This document shows, in pieces, positions 61,596 to 64,000 of a DNA stretch of 64,000 nucleotides. Both the position numbers and the translations under genes were made by a program. The stretch comes from Jeotgalicoccus aerolatus (GTDB lineage: Bacteria; Bacillota; Bacilli; Staphylococcales; Salinicoccaceae). The notes below the pieces were generated by a model. The model was given only the letters and a program-made list of their open reading frames with translations. It did not search any database and had not been told where the DNA came from. The stretch lies in assembly GCF_014635205.1 (NCBI RefSeq), contig NZ_BMCN01000003.1:184756-248755 (forward strand), in the 5' to 3' direction. Within the stretch, counting starts at the first letter, position 1. Every line of letters begins with the position of its first letter.

Positions 61596-63095
61596 CTACA
61601 TGTTGTGGAAGTAATCTGGATTTTCTAAGTCAACATCGTTGATGTCAATTCCAAGTGCTGCTGCGACACCTTTACCGTACTCTGGATCTGCTTGGTAGCA
61701 GTTGTAGATGTGACGGTGTTTAGTGCGGTCAGTAGTACCGTTCATTTCATTTGCTGTGTTATAGAAGAGACGTTGTTTGTCTTCGTCAGACTGTAATCTG
61801 AATAGTTTACCAGGCTGTTCGAAGTAATTATCATCATCTTCGCGGAAGTTGTGTTCGTAAATTGAACCGTATTCCATTTCTAATGCAGGCTGTTTAGCTT
61901 CCGGCTGTGAATTGTGTGCCCCGTAGCTGTTTGGATAGTAGTTAATTGATGAACCTGCGTTACCGTCAACTCTCATAGCGCCGTCACGGCTGAATGGGCA
62001 AACATTTGCTGCACCTTTTGGTGAGTTAACTGGAATCTGATGATGGTTAACACCGAGACGGTATCTTTGAGCATCACCGTAAGAGAATAGACGGCCTTGT
62101 AACATTTTATCTGGAGAGTAGCCGATTCCAGGTACGATGTTAGTTGGAGCGAATGCTGCCTGCTCAACTTCAGCAAAGTAGTTTTCAGGGTTTTTGTTTA
62201 ATTCGAATTCTCCGACTGGAATTAAAGGATAGTCGCCTTTGTACCATACTTTAGTTAAGTCAAATGGATTATCCGGGTGGTTTTTAGCTTGTTCTTCAGT
62301 CATTACCTGGATATAAACTTTCCATTTAGGGAAGTTGCCTTCTTCAATTGCATTGAATAAGTCTCTTTGTGAAGACTCGCGGTCTCCGCCGACTAATTCA
62401 GCAGCTTCTTCTGCAGAATAGTTCTCGATACCTTGCTGAGTGCGGAAGTGGAATTTAACCCATACGCGCTCATTATCTTTATTGATCATGCTGTAAGTGT
62501 GTGAACCGAAACCATGCATGTTTCTGAAACCTTTAGGAATACCGCGTTCAGTCATAATAATTGTAACTTGGTGCAGTGATTCAGGTAAGTTAGTCCAGAA
62601 GTCCCAGTTACTTTCTGCATTGTGCATGTTTGTTTTAGGGTCGCGTTTTACAACGTGGTTTAAACTTGGGAATAATTTAGGGTCACGGAAGAAGAATACA
62701 GGTGTGTTGTTACCAACCAGGTCCCAGTTACCTTCTTCAGTATAGAATTTTAAAGCAAATCCGCGAATATCGCGCTCAGCATCAGCTGCACCGCGTTCAC
62801 CAGCTACAGTTGAGAAACGTGCGAACATTTCTGTTTGTTTACCGACTTCGCTGAAAATACTTGCTTTAGTATATTGAGTAATATCATCTGTTACAGTGAA
62901 TGTACCGTAAGCACCTGAACCTTTAGCGTGCATACGTCTTTCAGGAATAACTTCACGGTCGAAATGAGCCATCATGTCGAGGAAGTACGGGTCTTGCATA
63001 ACAAGTGGTCCGCGCGGGCCAGCTGTTGCAGTGTTTTCACGATCGCCTACGGGATTGCCGAAAAGAGTAGTAAGTCTATTATCTTTGTTTGTCAT
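61596..63095 (-). CDS. katA: Heme catalase (clade 3, small subunit)
   Basis: A 499-residue catalase that breaks down hydrogen peroxide. His-56 in '[13 protein letters not shown]' is catalytic, the conserved Asn lies in '[14 protein letters not shown]', and the heme-ligand Tyr in '[14 protein letters not shown]'. I start at ATG 63095 (nine bases after GGAGG); the preceding TTG is not needed. A PerR-type box overlaps the predicted transcription start. Confidence 0.97.
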   Translation of the reverse strand: MTNKDNRLTTLFGNPVGDRENTATAGPRGPLVMQDPYFLDMMAHFDREVIPERRMHAKGSGAYGTFTVTDDITQYTKASIFSEVGKQTEMFARFSTVAGERGAADAERDIRGFALKFYTEEGNWDLVGNNTPVFFFRDPKLFPSLNHVVKRDPKTNMHNAESNWDFWTNLPESLHQVTIIMTERGIPKGFRNMHGFGSHTYSMINKDNERVWVKFHFRTQQGIENYSAEEAAELVGGDRESSQRDLFNAIEEGNFPKWKVYIQVMTEEQAKNHPDNPFDLTKVWYKGDYPLIPVGEFELNKNPENYFAEVEQAAFAPTNIVPGIGYSPDKMLQGRLFSYGDAQRYRLGVNHHQIPVNSPKGAANVCPFSRDGAMRVDGNAGSSINYYPNSYGAHNSQPEAKQPALEMEYGSIYEHNFREDDDNYFEQPGKLFRLQSDEDKQRLFYNTANEMNGTTDRTKHRHIYNCYQADPEYGKGVAAALGIDINDVDLENPDYFHNM

Positions 63096-63114
63096 CAATA
63101 ACTGCCTCCATTAA

Positions 63115-63129
63115 TTAGAATTATTATAA
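63115..63129. promoter_or_regulatory. PerR box of katA
   Basis: TTAGAATTATTATAA matches the 15-bp consensus TTATAATTATTATAA at 14 positions. It covers the predicted katA start of transcription, where PerR would block the polymerase and peroxide would relieve it. Confidence 0.8.
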
Positions 63130-63133
63130 ATAA

Positions 63134-63162
63134 ACTATAACAAGCCGAGTGATCAAAAGCAA
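63134..63162 (-). promoter_or_regulatory. katA promoter
   Basis: On the - strand, TTGCTT (63162-63157), a 17-base spacer and TATAGT (63139-63134). Confidence 0.7.
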
Positions 63163-63357
63163 GTTCTTCGTCTGTATAAAAATAAAATATTTACAAGGTT
63201 TATTACATGATAATATAGTTAATAATATCTTAATGAAAAGAGAGTAAAGCCAGCTAACTGAGAAAAGGAGAGCAGGAACAATATAAAATTCAAAACAGCT
63301 ATTATATAGAAGGAAACAGAAAAACAGAAAAAAATAAAAAGAAAATCACAGAAAGTA

Positions 63358-63386
63358 TTGACTTTAAATTAAGAACTCTGTATATT
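63358..63386 (+). promoter_or_regulatory. tRNA-Glu promoter
   Basis: TTGACT, a 17-base spacer and TATATT, 23 bp before the tRNA. Confidence 0.8.
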
Positions 63387-63409
63387 AATAAACGTTGTAT
63401 AAAACAGAT

Positions 63410-63484
63410 GGCCCGTTGGTCAAGCGGTTAAGACACCGCCCTTTCACGGCGGTAACACGGGTTCGAGTCCCGTACGGGTCACCA
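63410..63484 (+). tRNA. tRNA-Glu (anticodon TTC)
   Basis: A 75-base cloverleaf: acceptor GGCCCGT/ACGGGTC with one G-U, anticodon stem CCGCC/GGCGG around loop CTTTCAC (TTC at 63443-63445), T arm with GGTTCGAGTCC, and an encoded CCA end. Confidence 0.97.
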
Positions 63485-63509
63485 TTTTAAAAAAAGATAA
63501 AGCGAACTG

Positions 63510-63538
63510 TTGACATTAGAACACTGCTTAGTTATAAT
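63510..63538 (+). promoter_or_regulatory. Consensus promoter P1 of the tRNA/rRNA operon
   Basis: TTGACA, 17 bases, TATAAT: full consensus, upstream of the next promoter and of tRNA-Leu. Confidence 0.85.
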
Positions 63539-63608
63539 AGTGAATCTAACCAGTTAACCGAATCTTTACAGAAACAATATAACTGATTAAAATTAATAAA
63601 CTTTGTTG

Positions 63609-63637
63609 TTGACACCAAATTCCGAAAGAGTTATACT
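63609..63637 (+). promoter_or_regulatory. Promoter P2 of the tRNA/rRNA operon
   Basis: TTGACA, 17 bases, TATACT, 99 bp downstream of P1. The tandem P1/P2 layout is usual for rRNA operons. Confidence 0.85.
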
Positions 63638-63691
63638 AGTTCTTGTCGCTAAAAAGTTATTAACAAATAATTATTACATATAATAAGATTT

Positions 63692-63780
<89 letters not shown>

Positions 63781-63807
63781 TTGAAAACTTATTATAACAT
63801 ATACCAT

Positions 63808-63881
63808 GCGGGTATAGTTAAATGGTATAACCTCAGCCTTCCAAGCTGATGTTGTCGGTTCGATCCCGTCTACCCGCTCCA
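63808..63881 (+). tRNA. tRNA-Gly (anticodon TCC)
   Basis: A 74-base tRNA: acceptor GCGGGTA/TACCCGC, anticodon stem TCAGC/GCTGA, anticodon TCC at 63840-63842, encoded CCA. It is 27 bp after tRNA-Leu. Confidence 0.97.
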
Positions 63882-64000
63882 TTAAATTTATTACCTAACA
63901 CAAAGAACATTGAAAACTGAATGACAATATGTCAACGTTTAATTCCGAATAAAAAAGTCTTCTATTATATAGGAGCACAGATTGAGGCGAACAATATAAA
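63882..64000 (+). other. Probable 16S rRNA leader with boxA-like element
   Basis: AGAACATTGAAAACT (63904-63918) resembles the boxA antitermination site of Firmicute rRNA operons. A small TGACA/TGTCA hairpin (63922-63934) follows. The mature 16S 5' end is not in the window, so an rRNA gene just beyond the edge is inference from the promoters, tRNAs and boxA. Confidence 0.5.

Larger units (their letters stand above)
63099..63409. other. 311-bp gene-free region between katA and tRNA-Glu
   Basis: It holds the katA leader, PerR box and promoter (to 63162), then an AT-rich stretch (63163-63357) with no ORF or clear structure, and the tRNA-Glu promoter. Confidence 0.7.

Overview
The window is an ordinary low-GC Gram-positive chromosome segment from the Staphylococcaceae. 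It carries the mazEF-rsbUVW-sigB cluster with no rsbRST genes, a type II (staphylococcal) pantothenate kinase, and blocks syntenic with Bacillus and Staphylococcus (rpoE-pyrG, rho-rpmE2-prfA-prmC-ywlC-ywlE, glyA-upp-mnaA-atp, murF-cshA-ydbST-acpS-alr-mazEF). Three genes usual in these blocks (fbaA, tdk, ddl) are missing at the expected places. That suggests a non-Staphylococcus genus such as Jeotgalicoccus, Salinicoccus or a relative; this genus guess is inference.

1-14.9 kb is the accessory part. It holds a truncated MMPL-type transporter with its MarR regulator, a multipass membrane protein, RarD, a lipoprotein, a glyoxalase-fold dioxygenase divergent from an esterase (MhqE/MhqD-like quinone detoxification), a HAD phosphatase, a SEC-C protein, a pair of short chromate transporters, an AhpD-like/OsmC/orphan ABC ATPase trio, CoaW, a BCCT osmolyte transporter and two acetyltransferases. 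The BCCT and a GNAT gene diverge from a region with a SigB-like promoter facing each way.

15-30 kb holds transcription, translation and central metabolism genes: rpoE, pyrG behind a CTP-sensing type leader, fsa, murZ, glpX, rho, rpmE2, prfA, prmC, ywlC, ywlE, rpiB, ywlG, glyA, upp and mnaA. 30-37 kb is the complete F1Fo ATP synthase operon atpIBEFHAGDC. 37-41.8 kb has ywzB, the second murA, a small EpuA-like gene, fabZ, ywpF, an unusual ssb, and a secreted LysM/Rpf-domain protein behind a WalR-type box. 41.9-44.2 kb is a TPP riboswitch with thiDME. 44.3-50.4 kb has yidC, cls, an unlisted 49-residue ORF, rodA, murF and an esterase. 50.4-59.4 kb runs cshA, three PH-domain membrane genes, acpS, alr, mazEF, rsbUVW and sigB, with a SigB promoter in front of rsbV. 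59.4-64 kb has tex, katA under a near-consensus PerR box, tRNA-Glu, and the start of an rRNA operon: two consensus promoters, tRNA-Leu, tRNA-Gly and a boxA-like leader. The 16S gene itself is not reached.

No prophage, insertion sequence, CRISPR array or obviously novel multigene system is visible. The most interesting signals are regulatory: the pyrG leader, a perfect 12-bp hairpin in the start of prmC, hairpins at atpE/atpF and ssb, a structured rpmE2 leader, paired SigB-like promoters, and probable antisense transcription across coaW. Several starts differ from the longest ORF; the reason is given in each entry. All promoter, operator and RNA-structure calls were made by eye.
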